From: Alphaproteobacteria bacterium
GTDB lineage: Bacteria > Pseudomonadota > Alphaproteobacteria > Rhizobiales > JAKIUO01
Direction: 5' to 3'
NCBI GenBank assembly: GCA_024280895.1
Contig: JAJRPI010000032.1
Location: 1 to 64,000 of the forward strand
Length of the DNA: 64,000 nt
Position 1 is the stretch's first letter; each line of letters opens with the position of its first letter. Positions 34,226-42,840 of the stretch are shown piece after piece. The notes beneath the pieces are model-generated. The model ran no database searches, was not told the origin of the DNA, and saw nothing but the letters and a program-made list of their open reading frames with translations. A program made the position numbers and the translations under genes.

Positions 34226-35518
34226 ATGGATCGTATAAAAATAACCGGTGGCCAGCAATTGAACGGCACAATCGCCATTTCGGGCGCAAAAAACGCAGCG
34301 CTGCCATTGATGATCGCCTCATTGTTGACGAGCGATACCCTGACCTTGAAAAATGTTCCAAACCTTGCTGATGTGGGGCAGTTAGGGCGTATCTTGCGCA
34401 ATCACGGTACGGATTTCACGATTGCTGGCAAGCGCCCGGGTAAAAGCCCGATGCAGGGCGAGACCTTTCATCTGACCTCACGCGATATCTGGGACACCAC
34501 GGCACCCTATGAGATGGTCTCCAAAATGCGCGCCAGTTTCTGGGTGCTGGGCCCGCTGCTTGGCCGCGAGCACAAGGCGCGCGTGTCACTGCCAGGTGGC
34601 TGCGCGATTGGTACCCGTCCGGTTGATCTGCATCTGGAAGGGCTGAAAAAGCTCGGTGCTAAAATTGAACTCGAAGATGGCTATGTGATTGCCCGCACCC
34701 CGCGCGGTGGTCTTAAAGGTGGCAAGATCACCTTCCCGCTGATCTCTGTTGGCGCGACCCATAACTGTCTGCTGGCAGCTGTGTTGGCGCGCGGCGAGAC
34801 CCTTATCGAAAATGCCGCCGCCGAACCAGAAATTGGCGATGTGGCGCGCTGCCTTGTTAAAATGGGTGCCAAGATCGAGGGCATTGATACCCACACGCTG
34901 AAAATCCAGGGTGTGACGCAGCTTGAAGGGGCCGTGCACACTGTGCTGCCCGATCGCATTGAAGCTGGCACTTATGCGATGGCCGTTGCGGCAACGGGCG
35001 GGGATGTGTTCCTTGAGGGCGCTGACCCAACGCATTTACAATCGGCGCTTGATCTGATGGTCGAGGCAGGGGTGACCATCAAGATCAAAAAAGGCGGTAT
35101 TCAGGTGACGCGCGGCAAGGAAGCACTAAAGCCCGTGCAGGTCGAAACGCAACCGTTCCCGGGTTTTCCAACCGATTTGCAGGCCCAGTTCATGGCCATG
35201 ATGTTGCTCGTCAAAGGTACGTCAACGGTGCGCGAAACCATTTTCGAAAACCGGTTTATGCATGTTGCCGAGCTTATGCGCATGGGCGCGGATATTTCGC
35301 AGTCGGGTGATACTGCGCAGATCACTGGTGTGGACGAGCTGCACGGAGCACAGGTCATGGCAACCGATCTTCGCGCTTCGGCGTCATTGGTTATTGGTGG
35401 TCTGGTTGCCAAAGGCGACACCATCGTCAACCGTGTCTATCATCTTGATCGCGGTTTTGAACGTATAGAGGAAAAGCTCTCGGCTTGTGGGGCCATTATT
35501 GAACGGCTCAGCGAATGA
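34226..35518 (+). CDS. murA: UDP-N-acetylglucosamine 1-carboxyvinyltransferase
   Basis: The 430-residue protein has Lys22 (GAKNAALP) and the catalytic Cys126 in [15 protein letters not shown], the residue attacked by fosfomycin, plus [13 protein letters not shown] near the C-terminus. It adds enolpyruvate from PEP to UDP-GlcNAc, the first committed step of peptidoglycan synthesis, in the cytoplasm. The downstream DUF2948 gene overlaps its stop by 4 bp and hisD follows, a conserved alphaproteobacterial arrangement. Confidence 0.96.
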   Translation: MDRIKITGGQQLNGTIAISGAKNAALPLMIASLLTSDTLTLKNVPNLADVGQLGRILRNHGTDFTIAGKRPGKSPMQGETFHLTSRDIWDTTAPYEMVSKMRASFWVLGPLLGREHKARVSLPGGCAIGTRPVDLHLEGLKKLGAKIELEDGYVIARTPRGGLKGGKITFPLISVGATHNCLLAAVLARGETLIENAAAEPEIGDVARCLVKMGAKIEGIDTHTLKIQGVTQLEGAVHTVLPDRIEAGTYAMAVAATGGDVFLEGADPTHLQSALDLMVEAGVTIKIKKGGIQVTRGKEALKPVQVETQPFPGFPTDLQAQFMAMMLLVKGTSTVRETIFENRFMHVAELMRMGADISQSGDTAQITGVDELHGAQVMATDLRASASLVIGGLVAKGDTIVNRVYHLDRGFERIEEKLSACGAIIERLSE

Positions 35519-35964
35519 CCAGCTTGAAACTCGTGGCGCTTGACGAAGATGACCTTCAGGCGATGTCGGCTCAAATGCAGGACGCGATATTGCGCACGGT
35601 CGATATGACATGGGACCCTGCAAGTCATCGTTTTGTGGCGTTGATGAACCGCTTTGACTGGCAACAGGCCCAGAGCGGCAACAAGAGTGGTAAAAAACCT
35701 TATGAGCGCCACCGCTGCGCCCTGCGCTTTGATCATGTCAACGCAGTGCAGTTGAAAAATATTGAAATTGGCAAAGGCAACAAGACCTTGTCTTTGCTGA
35801 CCATACGATTTGAGGCCGGGGAAGAGCCATCGGGTAATATTGATCTGGTCTTTGCCGATCATTGCTCGATCCGTCTCAATGTGGAATGTATAGAGATCGA
35901 ATTGACCGATCTTGGCGAAGGTTGGAGCGTGCGCTCAAAGCCCGAACACGAAGGCCAAACCTAA
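35515..35964 (+). CDS. DUF2948-family protein
   Basis: The 149-residue protein begins [20 protein letters not shown], typical of DUF2948, with [22 protein letters not shown] and a closing [14 protein letters not shown]. No biochemical function is established. It is translationally coupled to murA (ATGA overlap) and ends 14 bp before hisD; the persistence of this order in alphaproteobacteria suggests a general, cytoplasmic role. Confidence 0.88.
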   Translation: MTSLKLVALDEDDLQAMSAQMQDAILRTVDMTWDPASHRFVALMNRFDWQQAQSGNKSGKKPYERHRCALRFDHVNAVQLKNIEIGKGNKTLSLLTIRFEAGEEPSGNIDLVFADHCSIRLNVECIEIELTDLGEGWSVRSKPEHEGQT

Positions 35965-35978
35965 AAAAGGATAGAGAT

Positions 35979-37277
35979 ATGCCGATCAGGCTTGATGCCA
36001 GCAAGGAGGGTTTTGAAGCCAGCTTTGTCGAGCTTTTATCGATGAAACGTGAAGTCTCGTTCGATGTCGAGCAGACCGTTCGCGCTATTGTTGTTGATGT
36101 GCAAGCGCGCGGCGATGAGGCATTGATTGAGCTGTCGCAAAAATTCGACCGTATTGATTTGCGGGCTCGGGGCATCAAAGTGAGTGCCAGCGAGCTGGAT
36201 GAGGCCGTGCAAAACGCTGATCCCAAGGTTGTGGAAGCGCTTACCTTTGCCGCCCAACGGATCAAGGATCATCATAGTCGCCACAAGCCGGTCAGCGAAT
36301 ATTATACGGATGATCTAGGCGTTGAACTGGGGCAGCGCTGGACGCCGGTTGAGGCTGCCGGGCTCTATGTGCCAGGAGGCACGGCCGCCTATCCAAGTTC
36401 TGTTTTAATGAATGCTATTCCGGCGAAAGTTGCGGGCGTTGAGCGCCTTGCCATGGTTGTACCCATGCCTGATGGCAAGATTAATCCAGCCGTATTGGCC
36501 GCCGCCAAGATTGCCGGTGTTGATGAAATATACCGCGTTGGCGGGGCGCAGGCTGTCGCAGCATTGGCCTATGGCACTGATACAATCGCGCCGGTTTCGG
36601 TGATTGTGGGGCCGGGAAATGCTTATGTGGCCGCTGCCAAGCGCCAGGTTTACGGAACGGTGGGCATTGATATGATCGCCGGGCCGTCTGAAGTTTTGAT
36701 CGTCGCCGATAAGGAAAATAATCCTGACTGGATCGCTATAGATCTGCTGGCGCAAGCCGAGCATGACACATCGGCGCAATCAATCCTGATCACCGATGAC
36801 GCAGCTTTTGCACACCAAGTGGTTGAGGCAGTCGCGGCGCATCTCACAACCTTGTCGCGCGAAAAAATCGCCCGCCAGAGCTGGGAAGAATTTGGGGCCA
36901 TCATTCTGGTTGAAACGCTCGCCGATGCGGTGCCCCTGTGCAATCGCCTTGCTGCGGAGCATCTGGAAATCGCCACGGAAGACCCCGACGCCATGGCCGC
37001 ACAAATTACCAATGCGGGAGCCATATTCCTTGGGCGCTATACCCCCGAAGTGATTGGCGATTATGTAGCTGGCACCAATCATGTGCTGCCAACGGCGCGC
37101 TCGGCGCGGTTTTCATCAGCGCTTGGCGTCACCGACTTCATGAAACGCACCAGCCTGCTCAAATGCAGCGCGCAAAGTTTACGTGCACTTGCGCCCGCCG
37201 CCGTGACGCTCGGCGAAGCCGAAGGCCTCACCGCCCATGCAAGATCGGCCGCTATCCGACTTAATCTGGAAGGTTGA
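35979..37277 (+). CDS. hisD: histidinol dehydrogenase
   Basis: The 432-residue protein has the family blocks GLYVPGGTAAYPSSVLMNAI, VGGAQAVAALAYGT, GPGNAYVAAAKRQVYG, IAGPSEVLIVAD and AAEHLEI; the His and Glu ligands for zinc and catalysis lie in these. It carries out the last two steps of histidine synthesis, histidinol to histidine with NAD. An upstream in-frame start inside the DUF2948 gene is rejected in favour of the ATG at 35979, which has AAAGGATAG before it. Confidence 0.95.
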   Translation: MPIRLDASKEGFEASFVELLSMKREVSFDVEQTVRAIVVDVQARGDEALIELSQKFDRIDLRARGIKVSASELDEAVQNADPKVVEALTFAAQRIKDHHSRHKPVSEYYTDDLGVELGQRWTPVEAAGLYVPGGTAAYPSSVLMNAIPAKVAGVERLAMVVPMPDGKINPAVLAAAKIAGVDEIYRVGGAQAVAALAYGTDTIAPVSVIVGPGNAYVAAAKRQVYGTVGIDMIAGPSEVLIVADKENNPDWIAIDLLAQAEHDTSAQSILITDDAAFAHQVVEAVAAHLTTLSREKIARQSWEEFGAIILVETLADAVPLCNRLAAEHLEIATEDPDAMAAQITNAGAIFLGRYTPEVIGDYVAGTNHVLPTARSARFSSALGVTDFMKRTSLLKCSAQSLRALAPAAVTLGEAEGLTAHARSAAIRLNLEG

Positions 37278-37311
37278 GGCGACATGGTCCAATGAAATTT
37301 GCCAATCCAAG

Positions 37312-37330
37312 GGTAGTATAATATACTACC
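37312..37330 (+). promoter_or_regulatory. palindromic operator upstream of the second toxin-antitoxin pair
   Basis: GGTAGTATA and TATACTACC flank a single A, a 19-bp perfect palindrome 35 bp before the antitoxin start. It overlaps TATAATATA, a good -10 sequence, so binding would block transcription. Autorepression by the antitoxin is inferred from family behaviour. Confidence 0.65.
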
Positions 37331-37365
37331 AAGTAGGATAATGTTATTTCGGAGGAGTGTTGCAG

Positions 37366-37632
37366 ATGTCGATGGTCAAAAAAAGTATCACTGTTACCAA
37401 AAAACAGAACGATTGGATTAAAGCCCAGATTGCGACTGGTCATTATGGTAATGACAGTGAAGTTGTGCGTGAGTTGATCCGCGAGCGGCAATTGCAAGAA
37501 CAAGAAACCCCTGCTGAAATAGAAGCGATCCGCGCCAAGCTGATTGAAGCAGAAAAAGGTGGCTTCTCTGAGATGACCGTCGATGAGATCTGGCAAGAAG
37601 CTAGGCAACAACGCAAATCTGAACATGGTTGA
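37366..37632 (+). CDS. parD: ParD-like antitoxin, second pair
   Basis: The 88-residue protein has a ribbon-helix-helix N-terminus (KKSITVTKKQNDWIKAQIAT, GNDSEVVRELIRERQ) and a helical toxin-binding C-terminus. The ATG at 37366 follows GGAGGAG by 8 nt; an ATG at 37372 is also possible. It overlaps the toxin gene by 8 bp. It shares the HYxxxSEVVR core with the antitoxin at 539-817 but is clearly diverged, so the two pairs are unlikely to cross-neutralise. Confidence 0.85.
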   Translation: MSMVKKSITVTKKQNDWIKAQIATGHYGNDSEVVRELIRERQLQEQETPAEIEAIRAKLIEAEKGGFSEMTVDEIWQEARQQRKSEHG

Positions 37633-37900
37633 TTATCGTTTATCTGAACATGCTAAACGAGATTTGCTGGCTATCGCCCTATATGGTGATGAGCACTATG
37701 GGCTTGAGCAATCGAATGTCTATCGTGACCGTCTCAAACAACGATTTTTGATCTTGGCAAAACAACCAATGCTCTATCCGGCTGTTGATCATATTCATTC
37801 GGGATACCGGCGAAGCGTATGCGGCCAACATTGCATTTACTATCGGATCAAAGACAACAGCGTCGAAATTATGCGGATATTGGGACGCCAAGGTTTTTGA
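37625..37900 (+). CDS. parE: ParE-like toxin, second pair
   Basis: The 91-residue protein has the ParE plan: YRLSEHAKRDLLAIALYGDE, RDRLKQRFLILAKQPMLYPA, the GYRRSVCGQHCIYYRI strand pair and the end VEIMRILGRQGF. It is intact and of family length. It lies directly behind its antitoxin and is followed within 16 bp by a copy of the GGTGACAGTTTACT motif, as the first pair has one on its upstream side. Confidence 0.87.
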   Translation: MVDYRLSEHAKRDLLAIALYGDEHYGLEQSNVYRDRLKQRFLILAKQPMLYPAVDHIHSGYRRSVCGQHCIYYRIKDNSVEIMRILGRQGF

Positions 37901-37915
37901 TAGATTGCGGTAGAG

Positions 37916-37941
37916 ATTGCGATGACAGTTTACTAATAATA
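37916..37941. repeat. single copy of the GATGACAGTTTACT motif
   Basis: ATTGCGATGACAGTTTACTA followed by ATAATA differs from the 2078 and 30641 copies at only a few positions. It sits just past the toxin stop codon. Confidence 0.6.
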
Positions 37942-38046
37942 CTTAACTATTTCCTTCGTATCGCCCGCCTAAACCGGTTTCCAAAGGCTGGCCTTTGGTG
38001 CCAGCCGCATAGGCTGCCTTTCCGGCGAGGGCGAACGCGCTAGTGG

Positions 38047-39237
38047 CTAAACAAACTGCCCGGCGCACCAGCCAGAGCTCCAGGCCCATTGGAAGTTATA
38101 GCCGCCAAGCCAACCGGTGACATCGACCACTTCGCCAATGAAATAAAGGCCCTTGACCTTGTTGGCTTGCATGGTTTTGGATGATAGGGCATTGGTGTCA
38201 ACGCCGCCAAGGGTCACCTCGGCGGTGCGGTAGCCCTCCGATCCGGTGGGTTTGATCTGCCAGTTGGTGATGAGATCAGTAAGGGCGCGCAGACGCTTGT
38301 CGGATAGATCAGCCATATTGCCCTCAAGTCCGGCCTTGGCGCAAAAATGCGCGGCAATTTTCTTTTGCAGATGACCAGACAGTACATTATGGATCGCCGC
38401 TTTTGGGCTATTTTGGCGGGCGCTGCGCAAGGCCTCAAAGAGATCAGTATCTGGCAGCATATTGATGGCGAGGACATCGCCCTCGCGCCAGAACGAAGAG
38501 ATTTGCAGGATCGCGGGGCCGCTTAACCCGCGATGGGTAAACAACATGGCATCCTTAAAACTTTGCCCGTTGCAAGAGACGATGACATCAAGCGAAGTTC
38601 CTGACAGGAGCTTGAGTTCAGCACGGAATGTTTCGTCAAACGTCAAGGGGACGAGCGCGGGGCGTGGTTCTATGATGTTGAGCCCGAACTGCTCCGCGAT
38701 CTTGAAGCCAAATCCGGTTGCGCCAATTTTTGGAATGCTTTTGCCACCGGTTGCGATGACCAGCGAAGCGCACTGAATGTGATCAGAACCAACCTTGAAC
38801 ACAAAGCCTCCATCGGCTTGGCGGATATCGGAGACGGTGCTCTCCAGCTGCGGATGCACATCAAGATCAAACAGTTCGGACAACAGCATATCGATGATCT
38901 GTGTCGCTGACTTTTCGCAAAACAGGGCGCCGCTGGCATGCTCGTCAGCTTTTTCAAACCAGTCAATCTTGTGGCGTTCGACCATATGGATAAAATCGTG
39001 CTGGGTGTAGCGTTTGAGGGCGGATTTACAGAAATGAGGGTTCGTTGATAGATAGCGCTGCGCCCCCGCGTCAATATTGGTGAAGTTGCAGCGCCCGCCT
39101 CCAGAGATACGGATTTTTTCGCCGATCTTTGCCGCGTGGTCGAGGAGGATCACGGAGCGCCCGCGTTTGCGAGCTTCCATCGCGCACATCATGCCAGCGG
39201 CACCGGCGCCGATGATGGCCACATCAATCTGTTTCAT
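38047..39237 (-). CDS. FAD-dependent oxidoreductase of the HI0933 / BaiN-YhiN family
   Basis: The 396-residue flavoprotein has the N-terminal Rossmann motif IGAGAAGMMCAMEARKRG, ISGGGRCNFTN, the family block FVIATGGKSIPKIGATGFGF-like LVIATGGKSIPKIGATGFG, and a C-terminal YFIGEVVDVTGWLGGYNFQW with AWSSG. Some relatives act on bile acids; most have no known substrate. The start is the ATG at 39237. It is the second gene of a leftward pair, 44 bp after the transporter gene. Confidence 0.9.
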   Translation of the reverse strand: MKQIDVAIIGAGAAGMMCAMEARKRGRSVILLDHAAKIGEKIRISGGGRCNFTNIDAGAQRYLSTNPHFCKSALKRYTQHDFIHMVERHKIDWFEKADEHASGALFCEKSATQIIDMLLSELFDLDVHPQLESTVSDIRQADGGFVFKVGSDHIQCASLVIATGGKSIPKIGATGFGFKIAEQFGLNIIEPRPALVPLTFDETFRAELKLLSGTSLDVIVSCNGQSFKDAMLFTHRGLSGPAILQISSFWREGDVLAINMLPDTDLFEALRSARQNSPKAAIHNVLSGHLQKKIAAHFCAKAGLEGNMADLSDKRLRALTDLITNWQIKPTGSEGYRTAEVTLGGVDTNALSSKTMQANKVKGLYFIGEVVDVTGWLGGYNFQWAWSSGWCAGQFV

Positions 39238-39281
39238 GTTTTCTCAAATTTCGTTTTAAACGCGCTTGCGTGCCATAGCTT

Positions 39282-41204
39282 TCATACGCGCTTGCGCGAG
39301 AGGGCCTTGACGCGAAAGCGCCGCCTTAGGGGATCGAGCGAGCCATCAAGGGCCTGCTCGGGATCGAATATGGGTTGTAGCTTGTAGGCAGCGATATAGA
39401 CAAGGGCTAGTCCCACAAACCATGACAAAATCTGCCAGATCCACAAGGGTGGCATGAATGAAGGGAATATATCGCGAAGCACAGAGCCACTTAGAGGCAG
39501 GGCGATCGTTAGGGCAAACAAACATGCAACCAGCAGCGCAACCAGCCACCAAACCCGCGCATAGGGGGCCATCAAGGGCTTGCCGTCGGGTAACACATGA
39601 TAGGAAAGCTGGTGGGTGTGCGCTTGTTGGTATTGGGCGGCGTTTCGCGTTTGCAGACCGAACAAACCAGTGAGCAAAAGCAAGGAGAAATTGGCAACAA
39701 GACCCCAAAAGGCCGGGTGCAGGGAAAGCGGCCAGGCGTCAAATGGCAGATCGATGGCCAATATATCCGCCAGACCTTGCGGGATCATGCTGGTAGCGAG
39801 CACGCCGACAAGGCCTGCCAATGCGCCATTGCGAACAGCATTTCCGCCTAGTGAGGGAAAATAGCAAAGCCCGACAAGGGCTGGCAATAATTGTAAACCA
39901 AAAGCGCCTGCCAATAGAAACAAGGGCAGGGGATCATCGGGTTTTTGCCATGCAATGAGAAGCGCCACACCAAGGAGCAAGCCAATTGTAAAGCGGGTGA
40001 TTGATTTCCTGAAAGTGGGTTGATGGGAGCGCTTTAGCCGTTCATAAAAAATATCATTGGCAATAGTGGCGCCGGCTGTGAACAAAGCGGTCGCGGTGCT
40101 GGCCACTAATCCAGCTAACAGGGCAAAAGCGATAAACCCCATTAAAAGCGGGTTGCCAAGTGGGGTCGCCAGAAGCAGGGACATGATTGCTTGTGGTTCG
40201 CTGCCAGCGCTCAAGGTGCCAACCGGCTGCGTAGCGGCTAAATCTGGTATTTTGTGCGCCATGCGTGTTGCCAGAGCAATGATGACGGTGGTGGTGAACA
40301 GCAAAAGCCCGCTCATCAAAGCAGCGGCAAAGAATTGTTGCGGGGCATGAGCGCGCCCTTTGGCGGCGGTAAAGCTGATCATGATAGTAGCGGGGGCGCT
40401 GGCAAGCCCTATTAGCGCCAGCAAGCTGGTTGCAACCATGGTGCCCGGCCAGGAAATATTGGTGGGTGCTGCAGCGGGCAAGGGGTCATACAAAGCCCCT
40501 GGTACAAACAGGGGGGCGTTGATTTGATCGCTTTGCATTTGCGTCAGCGCATCAATAAAGCTGGCAAAACCACCCAAAGCTTCAATGCAGACGAGGGTGG
40601 CGACAATCAGCGCAAGGACCAGTGCGATACCAGCGGGAGCTGCGACCCGCATGATGGCCCCCATGCCCCCAAAAGCAGAGTGAAAGAATAATAAGCCTGC
40701 CATTAAAGCCATCGTCAATAAAGAGATCAGCGAGTTGGCCCCCCCCAAAAGACCTGCCATCAAGGAAGCCCCAAAGCGCAGGCTCATAATGGTTAGTGTG
40801 AGCGCGATCAAGATTGCGGTCAGGGCTGTGACGATGCGCACGCCGCTCGAGCGGTAATAGTCGCCAAGTAGCTGGGCGCAGGTCAAAGGATTGAATATGC
40901 GAGAAAGGATCCAGATGCGTCTGGCAAACAGTGCCAAGGTCAGGGGCACAATGATCGCCGCTAGCGCTGCAAAGCCATAAGAAAAGCCGCTGCGATAGAG
41001 CAGGCCTATATGCGGCAGGCTCATCACACCGAGCAGGGTCACAGTGGTGCTGGCGAGAATAAAGCGTGCGCTTGAAAGCCGTTTGCCAGCCAGCAGATAC
41101 TCAACCAGATCATAGCTCAAATACCGGTGTTTTGCGCTGACCCAGACATAATAGAAGATCGTCAATGTGCCTGGAACCAGCAGCCAGATCAATGAATTGT
41201 TCAT
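39282..41204 (-). CDS. sodium/solute symporter (SSS)-like membrane protein
   Basis: The 640-residue protein has about 14 membrane segments. SYDLVEYLLAGKRLSSARFI near the N-terminus is the typical SSS entry, with TLLGVMSLPHIGLLYRSGFS next. The middle has a long periplasmic loop (about residues 225-260). The transported solute is unknown, and the sodium-binding residues cannot be assigned confidently. The ATG at 41204 (AGAGAG upstream) is preferred to one 26 codons earlier. The C-terminal tail (about residues 600-640) is basic. Confidence 0.8.
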   Translation of the reverse strand: MNNSLIWLLVPGTLTIFYYVWVSAKHRYLSYDLVEYLLAGKRLSSARFILASTTVTLLGVMSLPHIGLLYRSGFSYGFAALAAIIVPLTLALFARRIWILSRIFNPLTCAQLLGDYYRSSGVRIVTALTAILIALTLTIMSLRFGASLMAGLLGGANSLISLLTMALMAGLLFFHSAFGGMGAIMRVAAPAGIALVLALIVATLVCIEALGGFASFIDALTQMQSDQINAPLFVPGALYDPLPAAAPTNISWPGTMVATSLLALIGLASAPATIMISFTAAKGRAHAPQQFFAAALMSGLLLFTTTVIIALATRMAHKIPDLAATQPVGTLSAGSEPQAIMSLLLATPLGNPLLMGFIAFALLAGLVASTATALFTAGATIANDIFYERLKRSHQPTFRKSITRFTIGLLLGVALLIAWQKPDDPLPLFLLAGAFGLQLLPALVGLCYFPSLGGNAVRNGALAGLVGVLATSMIPQGLADILAIDLPFDAWPLSLHPAFWGLVANFSLLLLTGLFGLQTRNAAQYQQAHTHQLSYHVLPDGKPLMAPYARVWWLVALLVACLFALTIALPLSGSVLRDIFPSFMPPLWIWQILSWFVGLALVYIAAYKLQPIFDPEQALDGSLDPLRRRFRVKALSRKRV

Positions 41205-41613
41205 ACTAACTCTCTTTGACCACGAGGTCATAGACTCAGAAACGGATTTCGGCTGTGTTTGTCTTGAAATGAGCAGAACCAAGTAAAAAATATTGAGTGA
41301 TACTGGTATCAGTCCATATTTTTTACGCTGGTAATGCTTTTTTCAGGACAAATCTGAAAGATTGACCTGATTTTCACCAGTTTAAGCGTGATATTTGATT
41401 ATTGGGGAAGCCCAACGCACAAACTTCACACTCAAACTGGCAAAAGTCAGGTCAACACAGTCCAAAACCGTTTATGAGTTTATGACCTAGCCAGCACACT
41501 GCAAGGAGACACACCAAGCGTCCCTTTAAAGATAATATATTTCAATCTGTTAGATAAGAGCAAACGAAAAAGGTCTATATGCAATCATGGATTGCAATTT
41601 ATCCACCCTATTC
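41205..41613. other. intergenic region with a 21-bp inverted repeat
   Basis: There is no supported gene in 409 bp. TGACCTGATTTTCACCAGTT (from 41363) and AACTGGCAAAAGTCAGGTCA (to 41454) are inverted copies with 18 of 21 positions paired, 50 bp apart. A GTTTATGAGTTTATG motif copy follows at 41470-41489. The arrangement could be a hairpin terminator, a regulatory structure or a small inverted-repeat element; there is no T tract after it. Confidence 0.5.
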
Positions 41614-42594
41614 TCAAGCGATTTTGGCACGCAAGAGGTCATGTAGGTGCAAAATGCCGACAGGCTTGTCATCATCGACGACAAATACGGTGGTGATATT
41701 GGAGGAATTGATCACCTCCAATGCCTTGCTGGCCAGCATATCGGATGGCACGGTTTTAGGATGTTTGGTCATCACTTCAGCGGCCGTCATATCGATCAGC
41801 CCGGAATTCATGTTTCGGCGTAAATCGCCATCGGTTATGATGCCATCCAATCCGCCTTGATCATTTTTGATACCAAGGCAGCCAAAACTTTTTTCGGTCA
41901 TGACGACGAGCGCTTCGCTCATTTTGAGATCGCCCGCTATGAGCGGCAGGGCATCGCCTTTGTGCATGAGGTCGCGCACATAGCTGAGCGAGGCACCAAG
42001 TGCACCGCCTGGATGGAAGATTTTAAAGTCGCTGGCGGTGAAGCCTTTATATTCCAGTAACGCAATGGCCAGTGCATCACCAAGGGCCAGCTGCATGGTT
42101 GTCGAGGTGGTGGGCGCAAGGCCGTGCGGACAGGCTTCGGTGGAGCGCGGCAGGATCAATTTGACATCGGCTGCTTGCGCAAGGGCGCTATCAAGCTTCG
42201 AGGTGACCGCGATCAACGACACGTTAAAGCGCCTTGTATAATTGATCAGCGCAGAAAGTTCGACAGTTTCACCCGACCAGGAAAATCCCACCACTGCATC
42301 ATTATTAGTGATCATGCCAAGATCGCCATGCCCTGCTTCTGATGGATGGACAAAAAAGGCAGGTGTGCCGGTGGAGGCGAGGGTCGCGGCGACTTTTTGC
42401 CCGATATGGCCACTTTTTCCCATGCCCGAAATGATCACCCGGCCATTATTTTTCTGGGCATTGGAGATGGTTTCCACCGCCTTGACAAATTCGCCGCCAA
42501 GATCGCCGCTCAAAGCTTTGGCAAGCTGGGTAATGCCGGAGGCTTCGAGTTGCAGCGTATTGGTTGCGGATGTGATGAGTGTTTCATCGGACAT
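41614..42594 (-). CDS. kdsD: arabinose-5-phosphate isomerase (KpsF/GutQ family)
   Basis: The 326-residue protein has a SIS domain (about residues 35-180: RVIISGMGKSGHIGQKVAAT, FVHPSEAGHGDLGMI, FSWSGETVEL) and two CBS domains (about 205-325). It interconverts ribulose-5-phosphate and arabinose-5-phosphate, the first step to Kdo in lipopolysaccharide. AGAGG precedes the ATG. It is divergent from the outer-membrane beta-barrel gene and close to galU, in keeping with envelope polysaccharide synthesis. Confidence 0.93.
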   Translation of the reverse strand: MSDETLITSATNTLQLEASGITQLAKALSGDLGGEFVKAVETISNAQKNNGRVIISGMGKSGHIGQKVAATLASTGTPAFFVHPSEAGHGDLGMITNNDAVVGFSWSGETVELSALINYTRRFNVSLIAVTSKLDSALAQAADVKLILPRSTEACPHGLAPTTSTTMQLALGDALAIALLEYKGFTASDFKIFHPGGALGASLSYVRDLMHKGDALPLIAGDLKMSEALVVMTEKSFGCLGIKNDQGGLDGIITDGDLRRNMNSGLIDMTAAEVMTKHPKTVPSDMLASKALEVINSSNITTVFVVDDDKPVGILHLHDLLRAKIA

Positions 42595-42840
42595 AGAGCG
42601 GCCTCTTTATGGAGCGTTGGGCAAGGGGTTCGGGTCAAAAACTCATAGACGGTTTTGTTTAGCTGATTTTAGAAAGGGATACACGCAAAAAAGCTTGTCC
42701 AAAGCAAGGGCGTATCAATTTAGAACGTCCGATAACGGCTCTTTAACCAGTTCAGCATATTCTGGGGGTAGTGAAATTTCAGTGATTTGTGCTGTTGGTT
42801 GTTTTGGTTGGAGATTGTGTTGGGTAGTTTTTCTTACAAT

